64,000 nucleotides of DNA from Paralichthys olivaceus (GCF_024713975.1 NC_091109.1:17142501-17206500); one strand, 5' to 3'; shown: positions 1-9,815, counted from the first letter of the stretch. Notes: generated from the letters alone by a model not told the origin. Numbers and translations are program-made.

Positions 1-161
1 AATAATAATAATAATAATGATGATAAGTCAGATAATAATAACTCCTTCAGTTCTGGAGTCAGAGATGCCTGCAATGAGAGAGAGAAAGAGAGAGAGGGAC
101 ATGGGAGAAAAAAGACACATCAATGACATAGTTATTGATATTTATTAAAATAAATAAATGA

Positions 162-211
162 GTGTGTGTGTGTGTGTCTGTGGGTGGGTTAGGGTTAGGG
201 TTAGGGTTAGG
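162..211. repeat. (GT)n plus interstitial telomere-like (TTAGGG)n
   Basis: A (GT)8 tract at 162-177 is followed at 186-211 by four consecutive GGGTTA-type units, the vertebrate telomere motif. The same tract occurs at 16195-16220, 32205-32230 and 48214-48239. It is too short to be a telomere and its regular recurrence shows it is part of the unit. It starts just outside the inverted-repeat arm that ends near 149 (16158 in the next unit). Confidence 0.9.
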
Positions 212-284
212 TAAGGGGATAATAGCCAAGCGTGTCCGCGTCCGGCTCCGTGGACACGCTATTTTCCGGGGTGCCAGAGACTCA

Positions 285-736
285 GGACTTTGGCTACCCC
301 CCCATTTTCAGGGGTGCTCTTTCCGTTGGTGGCAGTGGCCGGCAGCTACGACCTTCGGTCCCTGAGATATTCAGGGAAAAACACTCTCCATTATAAGCGA
401 ATGGGACGGTCAGTAGTGAATGTAGCAGCAGTAGCAGCAGTACAACAGACCCATATTACTACTATATTATTATAAATATGATTATTATATAGTGTTATTA
501 TAATTACATACACACAGAGAGATCCAAAGTGTGTTGTTATTATTACATTATTACATACTGTTGTTAACAAACACACGACCATCATGTCATCAGTACGGTT
601 ACCATTAGTAGTAGTAGTAGAAGTACAAGTATTTCATTCTATTGTTGTATTTCATTCTATTGTTGTATTTCATTCTATTGTTGTATTTCATTCTATTGTT
701 GTATTTCATTCTATTGTCGTATTTCATTTGATTGTA
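285..736. repeat. Dispersed-repeat modules P and X (left block)
   Basis: Positions 290-415 (module P, containing the CTACCCCCCCATTTTC stretch) recur inverted at 7285-7410. It is followed by module X (about 421-736): CAG-rich start, then an AT-rich tract with ATTACTACTATATTATTAT and a (GTA)n run into the 18-bp minisatellite. X recurs at about 1495-1690 and 2907-3065 and, partly and inverted, at 7410-7470. The short open frames here are compositional and not genes. Confidence 0.7.
629..736. repeat. 18-bp minisatellite, unit 1
   Basis: Tandem copies of GTATTTCATTCTATTGTT. Four are exact, the fifth ends in C and the sixth is a variant (GTATTTCATTTGATTGTA). Because the period is a multiple of three, an artificial VFHSIV-repeat frame appears in the longer alleles. 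Confidence 0.95.
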
Positions 737-1137
737 TTATGTATTGTATTTTAATGCAATAAAATCGATGTATTCAAGGCGTTGTCCTGTGTAGCAAAAT
801 AAAACATGGATTTAAAACATCACACCAAAAAGCAGCAACAGCAGCAGTAACAACAACAACAAATGAAGTGAACAATAAATGAAAATAATAATGATAGGGG
901 ACGGTCAGGAGTGAAAAAGTGTGGAAGTCCAAATCGTTCCTCCAGAATAGTGTTAGGAGCACGTTTGTAGTGGTGGATTTTTTTTGGAGAGCATCTCATT
1001 TATATGTATACTGTAATTCTGTTCACATTGCCATATTTCTATTGATATTCCACTGATAATTCTGTTTCTATTTATACCGTTCATTTGGTTCATCCCTCCA
1101 TATCTTAAATATTTATACTCTTGTTATCACCGGGGAT

Positions 1138-1659
1138 AAGAGGGAAACACTATTTCAATTCTCTGTATGTCCTGCACATATGGCATTATTGATCATAAAG
1201 TTGACTTGACTTGAACACTGATAAAGTTGATTCAAGATGTTGAAGCTTGAAAAAACTGTTGTGATCAGTGGTCAATGACCTCCATCTGTTGGACAAAAAA
1301 AACCATTGCACCCACCTGATCAAGTCACAATCCCCATGTTTCCCATACTCACAAAGCATTAAAAAGCAGTGATTTTGAGTGCAAATCCAATGGAAATGCA
1401 GTCAGTGGAAGCCAAAGACTATTGTTAGCCGAAGTCAAGTGTTTTAGTGTTTCATCTTGGACAGGGCCGAGTGGCTGAATGTTTTTTTTCCAATGAAGCA
1501 GCAGCAGAAGCACAACACATATTTCTACTATATTATTATAAATATTATCATTATATAGTATTATTGTTACATACTGTTATTAACAATCACAATAGCATCA
1601 TGTCATCAGTATACTCACCATAAGTAGTAGTAGTAGTAGAACAAGTATTTCATTTTATT
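1138..1659 (+). repeat. Dispersed repeat S-X, direct copy 1
   Basis: A 522-bp segment repeated almost perfectly at 2550-3065. Its first 350 bases (module S) also occur inverted at 8082-8490. S resembles the end region of a LINE-related fish repeat (TTGACTTGACTTGAA, AACACTATTTCAATTCTCTGTAT). I cannot name the family with certainty. The equivalent in unit 2 starts at 17165. Confidence 0.85.
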
Positions 1660-2506
1660 GTGGTATTTCATTCTATTGTGTTTTGTAATGTATTTTGGGG
1701 GGAAGTCTTGCTCACACGTGTTCCTATTTATCGTGGTTAAAACAAAACGTCTGAGAATCTCAGTGTATTTACCATTTTTTGGTTAATTAGTGGATAAAAT
1801 ATATTTGTAAAGTTTAATTCTCATTGTTTGAGAGTGGGATGTGTATTTTAAGGAGAAAAAATTATTTTAAAGTTGTAAAAAATTCATAAGTAATTGAAAT
1901 TTCTGAGTATGTTTGAAAATATTTTTTTTTAATTTTAGGGAAATCCTTATTGGGATAGTAATTTGTTTATGATTCCAACTTTTTTTGAGGATTGGTGGTT
2001 GATATAAGGGAAATGAATGGAGAAAAATTCATTATTTAATCAACTCCCATGATCCTTTGGGAGTAGTGGAGCCAATCAGAGGAAAACGTTATTTTGTACA
2101 AGTTTAAAACTTGTTGTTGTATGTAAAATATTGTTTATAATGTAGTTTGAGTTGTAAAATAGAATTAGGAATAAAATTTAAAATATCTCCTTATTAATTC
2201 ATTCGTTTATTTAAAAAAAAAAAGTATTCATAAAAGTGATTTGGTTTAGAATCCTCCTTTTCATATTTTTTTATACCATTCATATAATAAGGGGCGCAGA
2301 GTCAGGGAGAGAAGCCGGCCGGGCTAAGCCCTCCCCCGCCTGTTCGGGCTGTGAACTCTGCCTCCCCCTATTCCCTCACTTTCATGAGGGAAGAGAGGTG
2401 AGGAAAGTGATTTTGTTTAAAAAAATGTCTAACTTTTTTAGGAATTGTTTCAATTGATTTAAATTAAATTGGATAAATAATAGTAATAGTAATGATAATA
2501 ACAATG

Positions 2507-2541
<35 letters not shown>

Positions 2542-2549
2542 TGTGCGGG
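1660..2549. other. Spacer between direct repeats, with a GC-rich island
   Basis: Mostly AT-rich sequence with no credible gene. At about 2291-2400 a GC-rich island stands out, with potential stems such as GCAGAGT (near 2295) pairing with ACTCTGC (near 2355) and CCTCAC pairing with GTGAGG. The segment could be a decayed LTR or leader region lying between the direct repeats. It ends in an (AAT)n tract at about 2507-2538 whose length differs between A and B units. Confidence 0.5.
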
Positions 2550-3065
2550 AAGAGGGAAACACTATTTCAATTCTCTGTATTTCCTCTGTAAGTGACAAGT
2601 TGACTTGACTTGAAGACTGATAAAGTTGATTCAAGATGTTGAAGCTTGAAAAAACTGTTGTGATCAGTGGTCAATGACCTCCATCTGGTGGACAAAAAAA
2701 ACCATTGCACCCACCTGATCAAGTCACAATCCCCATGATTCCCACACTCACAAAGCATTAAAAAGCAGTGATTTTGAGTGCAAATCCAATGGAAATGCAG
2801 TCAGTGGAAGCCAAAGACTATTGTTAGCCGAAGTCAAGTGTTTTAGTGTTTCATCTTGGACAGGGCCGAGTGGCTGAATGTTTTTTTTTCCAATGAAGCA
2901 GCAGCAGAAGCACAACACATATTTCTACTATATTATTATAAATATTATCATTATATAGTATTATTGTTACATACTGTTATTAACAATCACAATAGCATCA
3001 TGTCATCAGTATACTCACCATAAGTAGTAGTAGTAGTAGTAGTAGAACAAGTATTTCATTTTATT
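2550..3065 (+). repeat. Dispersed repeat S-X, direct copy 2
   Basis: Second member of the ~520-bp direct repeat (offset 1,412 bp). It diverges from copy 1 only at its edges and in the length of the (GTA)n tract. It abuts the L1-type remnant: after CATTTTATT the sequence switches from the minisatellite-like tail to LINE coding sequence. Confidence 0.85.
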
Positions 3066-3893
3066 TTTTTATCATTTTATTTCTTCTGCTGTGATTTCCT
3101 TTATCAGAGCTGAATTCTGGTCCTCTGCCACCCTGTGTAAATTTAAGGAATCCAGCCATGTGGCTATCTGATGTTTATTATTTATTTTTGGTTGGGAATA
3201 TAGATTCTTATAATATGTTTCAAAACATGTATGTATCTCTTCTGTCTTATATTTTGGTAGATTTGTAGCTGAGCCCCTATGCCTTTTTAATCTGTAGCCC
3301 AGCAATTTTGTAGATTTACTTCCCACGTCATACTATCGCTGTTTCATGTACAACAGCTTTTTTTGAATCTCTTGTCCTGAGATGTCATTTACCTCTGTTC
3401 TAACTCTTTTGATATTTTGGTTTATTCGCTCGTCCACATTTTTTTTATGTTCTTTTTCCAATTTTTTAAGCTCTGATTCTAATTTATTGAGTTTTTCCTG
3501 TGTTTGCCTTTTCAAGTATGTTGATTTAGCAATTCGTTGTCCTCTAATCACAGCTTTACACGCGTCCCACAGCACCGAGGGAGACACCTCACCATTATCA
3601 TTCTCCCTCACATATCACTGAATTTCTTTAATAAACTCTTCCTTCATTTGTCCTTTTAATACATTTATATTTAGCCTCCAAAGTGTTGATTTTTGTTCTC
3701 TTGACATAGCCAGAGTCATATATACAGGACTATGGTCTGATATGTCTCTCACTCCAATTTCACAATTTTCGATCCTATAACTGTCCTAACTGAACATGAA
3801 AAAATTATCTATCCTGGAGTATCTTTGATGTGGTGCTGAGAAAAATGTATAGTCTTCCCTTAGGATTGAATTCTTTCCAAACGTCAATTACTC
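3066..3893 (-). pseudogene. L1/Tx1-type LINE ORF2 remnant (endonuclease end to RT linker)
   Basis: Reading right to left, fragments match the C-terminal endonuclease of an L1-type ORF2 (RYSRIDNFF, then DISDHSPVYM, whose SDH is the usual catalytic Asp-His of AP-like endonucleases). A Lys/Glu-rich coiled-coil-like linker follows (LNKLESELKKLEKEHKK), then the segment before the RT domain (FETYYKNLYS). In-frame stops lie in the endonuclease part and just before VRENDNG, and a frame change sits near 3330. The usual ORF2 is over 1,200 residues, and only about 270 remain, without the RT catalytic core, so it cannot be active. The assignment rests on family resemblance read by eye. Confidence 0.75.
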
Positions 3894-4256
3894 TTTATGT
3901 AAAAAAAAAATGTTTGTACTTATTGCACTTGTAATTTCACATTGTGGCATTTGTATTTACAGTAGGTGGTTACACTTGTGGTGGACATTTATCTTGAGAT
4001 GTAAAATAAAGAGTTTCTCAGACAGTTGTCTTTAGGTCATTTAATAGAAAGCTCTGCAGAGGGTTTCACACTTAGCATGAAGGCTCAGAGTGGAACAACT
4101 CCGAATAGGGAAAGAAGAAGGTTTTATACAGTCAGGTAAACAGGAAACATAAGAGACAACTGTTGTGGCAGAACGCTCATGTGCTAATCACACGACACTC
4201 TCTGTGATTCTCAACCTGTGGGAGTATCAGTGTGTGTGTGGTTTCAGCTGGAGGCG
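3894..4256. other. Spacer between L1 and ERV remnants
   Basis: An A10 tract (near 3900) is followed by a 35-bp sequence (3938-3972) that recurs as a perfect inverted copy at 8930-8964. The remainder lies where ERV sequence downstream of integrase would be expected, but I recognise no env or LTR in it. Short open frames on the plus strand near 4165-4356 are shadows of the integrase remnant. Confidence 0.5.
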
Positions 4257-5896
4257 TCAGCTGTTCAGATGGAGCCAGTACTCCTTTGCAATGGTTAGTG
4301 TGGATCCAGGTGGCTCTCTCAGCACTGCAGTGTGGGTTGTGAGTAGCACCTGGTAGGGGCCTTGCCACCTGAGTGAGCGCCAGTTCTTTCTCCGAAAGTC
4401 TTTGACCACCACGAAGTCGCCTGGACGGGGGTCGTGAAGTGGTTCAGTCACTGGATGAGGAAGGGAAGATGTCACCTGTTTCCTGATGTCTGAAAGAGCA
4501 TTAGTCAGGTTAGAACAATAGGACAACATATCATGCATATCACACAAGTCTGTGGCGGGAAGTGGAGAGGGTGAAAGACCCGCACCAATGTGGGGAGGAG
4601 TTGCAAAAAGAATCTCATAAGGTGAAAGGTTAGACCTGGTTCGTTTTCTCATCCTCATATACATCAGCGCCAGAGGCAGGACCTTTGTCCATGTGAGACC
4701 TCTGTCTTCACAGCACTTTGCGAGCTTCGTTTTGAGTGTGCATTTTCTCGTTCCAAAGCTCCGCCACTGGCTGGATGATATGCACAGTGTGTTCGCACAT
4801 CCATTCCTAGATGAGAGCTGAGTTGTTTGACAGCTTTGTCACTTTAGATTCTGCTAGGAATCCCCCATTGTGGAATGATGTCTTGTAACAGTGCTTTGGT
4901 GACTACACTTGCAGTTTGTTTTGAAGCAGGAAAGGCTTCAACCCATTTTGACCACATGTTGACCATCACTAAGCAGTGAGATTTACCTTCTAATGGTGAG
5001 GCCATGGTGAACAACCAAAAATTACCTGTGCCTGCAGAGAGCACCAAAATCATGAGTGAAACCAAATGCATATCCGGAGTCTTTGTAAACTGTGAGTGTT
5101 TTACCAGTAGCCAATTTGCATGCTTTCAGTGAGCACAATGAGTTCTGCTGCCTGGGCTGAGAGGTGATGAGGAAAAGGACCAGAGAAGAGAATGTCACTA
5201 TCAGAATAGACAGAAAAACCAACAAAGTTAGTACCAGAGACCGGGTTCACGTGAGGCGGACCCATTTACATACAGAATCAAGTCATAGTTCATCAGAAAG
5301 GTCAGGTTGTGGTGAACACTGGACTTGTAGTTCAGCAACACAGTTGTGTTCTCCACCCGTCATCTGGAAGCGGGAGAAGCGTGGCTGGATTCAAGGTTGA
5401 ACAGCGTTTCACTGTGATGTTGGGCATATCAAGAAGAACAGCTAGCAGCAGAAAGATGTGAGGTCTTCTGTTCTGTGAGAATGAGAGACACAGCATGAGT
5501 AACAAGAAGTGTCAAGTCAGAGTAGCCTACGATGTCACGTGATGCAAGAACTGCTTTTTCACAGGCGGCCACTGCACACAAGCTTTGTGGAGGGCCAGCT
5601 GCCACTGGGTCAAGTTTAGCAGAGAAGTAGGCTCACAGTAGCCTCGACAAAGGCGTCTGAATGTGTAGGCCTTGTTTTCAAAGTTAAAAGCAAACCAGTA
5701 CTGGCTGTCCTTGTGGACAGGAACGTTTAAAAAAAGCATTGGATAAATCTACAACCGAAAACCACTCTGCATCAGGCGGAATTTGGGAAAGCAACGTGTA
5801 CGGGTTGGGAACAATGGGTGATCGAGCAATTACAGCGTCATTCACAGCCTTCAAATCCTGCACAAATCACCACTCAATAGGCTGACCTTTATCTCT
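4257..5896 (-). pseudogene. ERV pol remnant: RT part, RNase H, integrase (old, defective)
   Basis: Minus-strand fragments of a retroviral-type pol, read from high to low coordinates. 5896-5540 is the RT palm region (NVPVHKDSQYWFAFNFE). 5530-5030 is a degraded connection and RNase H (KLATGKTLTVYKDSGYAFG). 5071-4844 is the integrase core (MVNMWSKWVEAFPASKQTAS). 4664-4257 is the integrase C-terminus (PGDFVVVKDFRRKNW, then RWQGPYQVLLTTHTAV). The PGD...RKNW...GPYQVLLTT pattern is typical of gamma/epsilon-like retroviral integrases found in fish ERVs. Several frameshifts and stops separate the pieces, and the RT YxDD motif is not visible. No env or flanking LTR pair of this element is recognisable. 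It is an ancient, non-functional copy. Confidence 0.85.
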
Positions 5897-6347
5897 TGTG
5901 GTGTCTGAAATGTCATGTGTTGTGTTCTCTTTAAAGGAAGCTGATCTCTGAGTTTGAGGCCCATAGGTCCTGAGGAATTCAGAGGCCTATAAGTTTAGGT
6001 TTTCTGAGAAAAACTGAATGTATACATTAATGCATTAGGTCACGGCTTAAACTGTCACCCTAAATTTGAGCTGGTGCCTTTCCCTCCCTGTTACCAAACA
6101 GATGAGGTGGGCTGGATGAAAGCCAGATGTGTTTTCTTTAGATTCACAAAAACAACTCTCCTATATAAACGGGGAGTTGAAGCTGTTAGGGAGAAGAGAT
6201 TCACATTGGCCCCAGATCTCTCTCCAGGCAGATTGCAGTGCTTGTATTGATGCTGAACTTTTTGTAATAAACCTTTCAAACAATCAAACGGTGTCAATCG
6301 GCAATTCCTTCATCATCTTCACATCATCGCTACCCCAATATACAACA
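5897..6347 (+). mobile_element. Solo LTR (451 bp) with CTCT target-site duplication, nested in ERV pol
   Basis: Begins TGTGGTGT and ends ATACAACA, i.e. the usual TG...CA termini, and is flanked by CTCT at 5893-5896 and at 6348-6351. A TATA box (TATATAAA, 6162-6169) and a polyadenylation signal (AATAAA, 6266-6271) lie about 100 bp apart, as expected for U3-R organisation on the plus strand. A 4-bp duplication is usual for gammaretrovirus-like integrases. No internal retroviral sequence is present, so this is a solo LTR left by recombination. It lies opposite in orientation to the pol it interrupts and is therefore the younger insertion. Confidence 0.85.
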
Positions 6348-6717
6348 CTCTGATTTTCTTAACTGGAAACAGTGGAGTATGGACTGGCGAATCAGGGCAG
6401 GGGATAATTACACCAGCCTGCAAGAGAGATGCAAAAACAGGGCGTATCCTATCCACAGCTTCCTGTCTGACTGAGTACCATTGTTTACATGGTCGATATT
6501 CAGATTTTGGGGTAATTGTAACTGGGTCACAGTTTCTGATGAGGCCCACATCGTATTTGTCCTTTGCCCACAGCATTTCTGGCAAGTCTACAAGCAGGAG
6601 AACATCTGATTGGTTTGACAACATGATATGAGAATGGAGATAGTCATCAACCACATACAATGATCGTGTGGCAGGAAAACACGGATTTGGAGAAAATTTG
6701 AAACTGAAAGCATTCAT
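6348..6717 (-). pseudogene. ERV pol remnant: N-terminal RT part (upstream of LTR insertion)
   Basis: Minus-strand frame covering the start of RT (QEAVDRIRPVFASLLQAGV, then PCPDSPVHTPLFPVKKIR), collinear with the RT part that resumes at 5896. The reading frame breaks exactly where the solo LTR begins, and the frame on the far side is in register with it once the LTR and one CTCT are left out. Upstream residues (6600-6717) look like the protease-RT junction but are poorly conserved. No gag is seen beyond 6717. Confidence 0.85.
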
Positions 6718-6824
6718 GCAAGGTGAATAGATCAGGCATCATGGTTAAATGCCAGTCACTGACTGTCTGAAATGATGGTCCAAGGTCTCTCCACTGGTCA
6801 TCATGTGATTTATTCATAAAGTGG

Positions 6825-7022
6825 CTCTGTGTGCACAAAACAGCTGAAAACAGTGGCTTTGCGTGCACAAAAGCATTGGAGATGGCGAGAGAAGCTTAAA
6901 ATTGCAACTTTAGTTCAGAAGATGAACCTTTCTTCACAAAGTGGCTTGAAGCTTCTTTCGTCATCTCCAGTGCTTTTGTGCAGGCAGAGCCACTGTTTCC
7001 AGTTGTTTTGTGCCACACAGAG
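6825..7022. mobile_element. Fold-back (hairpin) element, about 198 bp
   Basis: Two arms of about 75-80 bp (6825-6898 and 6944-7022) are imperfect reverse complements around a loop of about 45 bp. Shared stretches include CTCTGTGTG at the left end against CACACAGAG at the right, GCACAAAAGCA against TGCTTTTGTGC, and GAGAAGCTT against AAGCTTCTTTC. This is the architecture of a fold-back MITE. No transposase is present and no clear target duplication is visible. The open frames within it are not coding. Confidence 0.7.
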
Positions 7023-7465
7023 GCAGTGTCAAATCTAGACCATATCAAGAGTATAAATATGGCAGATATGGCAGGATGAACAGAATGAACAGTATAAATA
7101 TAAACAGAATTATCAGTGGAATATAATTATGGTACAGAATTACAGTACAAATATAAATGTGATGCTCTCCAAAACAAATCCACCACTATAAACCACCACC
7201 ACCAAGACTACAAATGACCTGAAACATGCTCCTATCACTATTCTGGAGGAACGATTTGGGCCTCCACACTTGGTGAAACTTTCACTACTGACCATCCCAT
7301 TCGCTTATAATGGGGAGTGTTTTCCCTGAATATCTCAGGGACCGAAGGTCATAGCTGCCGGGCACTGCCACCAACGGAAAGAGCACCCCTGAAAATGGGG
7401 GGGTAGCCAAAGTAATAATAATATAGTAGTAATATGTGTCTGTTGTGCTGCTGCTGCTTCATTCA
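7023..7465 (-). repeat. Dispersed-repeat modules R, P and X (inverted block)
   Basis: Reverse-complement relative of 285-475 plus 895-1105. CAGAATTATCAGTGGAATAT at about 7100 matches the reverse of the 1040-1065 stretch, GGAGGAACGATTTGG matches the reverse of 930-950, and AAAATGGGGGGGTAGCC matches the reverse of 291-308. Here R and P are contiguous, whereas in the left block they are separated by module X and the minisatellite. Confidence 0.75.
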
Positions 7466-8080
7466 TTTCAGCTTTAAATACCTCGGGGTCCACTTCAGTG
7501 AGGACCTCACCTGGACATTAAACACCACACAGCTAGTCATGAAGGCTCAACAGCGGCTGTACTTCCTGAGGAGGCTGAGGAAGTTTGGGATGACTCCTAA
7601 GATCCTCAGCAACTTCTACAGCTGCATCATTGAGAGCATATTGACCAGCTGCATCACCGTGTGGTACGACAGCACATCTACTATGGACCGCAAACGCCTG
7701 CAGAGAGTGGCGAAGACAGCAGAAAAAATCATCAAGAACTCACTGCCCTCTCTGCAGAGCATTTACCACCGCAGGCAGGGTTCACAGGAGAGCTAGCTCC
7801 ATTATTAAACTATTTCCAATTGTACTGTTTACATTTACATTGCATACATTTGCACTGCTCAGTTTTGCACAATACTCACCCTATTCACCTCATTACCCTT
7901 GTTTTCACCTTACTCTTAAACATGTTTCATATTCTTATTGTATTTGATGTAAATATTGTATTTGAATGTCTATTTTGGTCGGCTGGTATTCCAGAAAGGA
8001 CAGCACAAGAATTTCAATTCACAGGGGAACGTGTGTGTTCTTGTGTGTATTTGACAGTAAAAATTGTTGAATCTTGAATT
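7466..8080 (+). pseudogene. 5'-truncated LINE: RT C-terminus and 3' UTR (jockey/CR1/L2 group)
   Basis: An open frame from 7473 reads FKYLGVHFSEDLTW, then KAQQRLYFLRRLRKFGM, SILTSCITVWYDS and ADRR-like DRKRLQRVAKTAEKII. This is the post-catalytic C-terminal part of the reverse transcriptase of a common teleost LINE. It ends at 7796 and is followed by an AT-rich 3' UTR and a short TTGAATCTTGAATT tail ending near 8080, as in non-LTR elements. The start is abrupt, consistent with 5' truncation, and the catalytic domain and endonuclease are absent. It sits between two parts of an inverted dispersed repeat, so it probably inserted into it. Confidence 0.85.
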
Positions 8081-8081
8081 G

Positions 8082-8580
8082 GCAAGAAAACATTCAGCCA
8101 CTCGGCCCTTTGTGGAAGAGTTTGGACATGGCTACAGACAAATAAACAAGGCAGTGTCCAAGATGAAACACTAAAACACTTGACTACTGCTAACAATAGT
8201 CTTTGGTTTCCACTGACTGCATTTCCATTGGATTTGCACTCAAAATCATTGCTTTTTAATGGTTTGTGAGTGTAGGAATAATGGGGATTGTGACTTGATA
8301 AGGTGGGTGCAATGGTTTTTTTCGTCCACTAGATGGAGGTCATTGACCACGGATCACAACAGTTTTTCCTAGATTCAACATCTTGAATCAACTTTATCAG
8401 TGTTCAAGTCAAGTCAACTTTATGATCAATAATGACATATGTGCAGGAAATACAGAGAATTGAAATAGCGTTTCCCTCTTATCCCCGGTGCAAACAGCAT
8501 TCAACATGAAATATAAAATATCAAAAATAGAAGTCATTCAAAGATATAAACAGGCAGTGGCAAATGTAGATGATATCAAA
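8082..8580 (-). repeat. Dispersed repeat module S (inverted copy)
   Basis: Reverse complement of 1129-1487 with an extra stretch of about 45 bp near 8108-8155. The last part (GGCAGTGGCAAATGTAGATG near 8552) resembles 7021-7050, showing that the two inverted fragments on either side of the LINE belong to one repeat family. Equivalents lie at 24096-24594, 40101-40599, 56115-56613 and 62413-62911. Confidence 0.75.
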
Positions 8581-9560
8581 GATTCGCAGTTTGGGCCCCT
8601 GACCAGCTAGAGCTCTGACATTTTGCACACTGCCTCTCCTCTCACCCCAGAAGGCTCCCTATGTGTTATTAAAGCTCTGGGTGTTGCAGGTCAAAAGATC
8701 ACATTTTTTCCACCTACCTCCTACCTCAGTTCGAGCCCAAAACCACCCAGGGGCCCCAAGTTTTAAGTAGAGGTTCCCCCTGAGACCCAGGAAGCACAAC
8801 TACATTCGGGTCGCCGTAGCCGGAAGCTGTTTTTCTAGTGTAAAATACCTGAAAAAGGGTGTATTTGAGTGAACGATAAATGGACACATACTTTTCTCAG
8901 ATCATGTGTATTATGACTCATTATCAGGATAACCACCTACTGTAAATACAAATGCCACAATGTGTACAATTACTGCTGAATATCTACAGAACTGAAATAT
9001 TACATACGTCAATAGACTATACTGAAATATTACTATAGACCATGTACATCCAAACAGACATTTAACCTGTCTAATCTGTGACCTAGCACCTGCATTCATT
9101 AAACAACTTTGGATACCAGTAATAAAGTAAACATAAGCATGTAAGATAAACAAATACAGCATTTCACAAAATATTCTTTAACTCGGCTTACTTCTAATAT
9201 ACTGATAATATATTGCAACTCACAATTTAGAACAGTACACTCAGTAACGCAATTATTTCTGAAAAAATCAATTTAAAATAGCCTGCTTGCAACAACACTA
9301 GTCACATAGTTTTTCCACAGCCACGGTGTACTACTATTCCACAGACAGCGCACAGTTAGCATTGCAGGAGATTGATGTGCCTTATGTTAACTTAATCGTC
9401 GTCATGTAATTATCAATATTACTTCACGCTACATGAACAGACCGTATTACAAATTGTTTCCTGAGCACATATACACATTCACCTAACACACTGGTAAATA
9501 TTAACCATTACTTTGAGGTACTGCGCGTATCGCATTTACAAGGCAAGAAGTGTGCTTTGT
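8581..9560. other. No gene recognised; unidentified stretch
   Basis: No convincing coding frame on either strand. A more GC-rich part at 8590-8830 (GGGGCCCC, GGTCGCCGTAGCCGG) is followed by AT-rich DNA. The 35-bp inverted copy of 3938-3972 lies at 8930-8964. An open frame on minus at 8911-9162 has no recognisable domain and no codon signal I can support. Confidence 0.5.
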
Positions 9561-9815
9561 GAGGTCCTAGTGACCTTGCCATTTGATCTTTGACAACTGA
9601 ATTCTATTCAAGTCATCATTGAGGCCAAGTGAATGTTTGTGCCACATGTAATGATATTTCCTTTGTATTCAAAACAATGCAAAGTCAAGTGAGCTTGACC
9701 TTTCGACCTTTGACTTACATGATGTAGTTGTTCATGAGATATCGCTTTCACATGAATGGGACAGACAGATGGATGGATAAGCTGAAAACATAATGCCTCT
9801 GGCCACACTGAAAGT
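9561..9815. repeat. Teleost-type dispersed repeat with AGGTCA-like half-sites
   Basis: The stretch runs from AGGTCCTAGTGACCT (9562-9576) through TGACCTTTCGACCT (9696-9709) and GGGACAGACAGATGGATGG to CATAATGCCTCTGGCCACACTG, a pattern I recognise from abundant dispersed repeats in fish genomes. The first motif is one base from an inverted AGGTCA pair with 3-bp spacing (estrogen-response-element-like). The second is a direct repeat spaced by 2 bp. Equivalents start at 25575, 41580, 57594 and 63892. Confidence 0.6.

Noticed and set aside
162-365. 67-residue frame with a GLGLGLG repeat
   Set aside because: The repeat is the translation of the (GT)n and TTAGGG tracts.
4165-4356. Plus-strand frames over 4165-4356 and 5164-5400
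   Set aside because: Both are antisense shadows of the ERV integrase and RNase H remnants.
8690-8770. tRNA-like box B (GTTCGAGCC) in the unidentified stretch
   Set aside because: No matching box A at the right distance and no cloverleaf could be drawn by eye.
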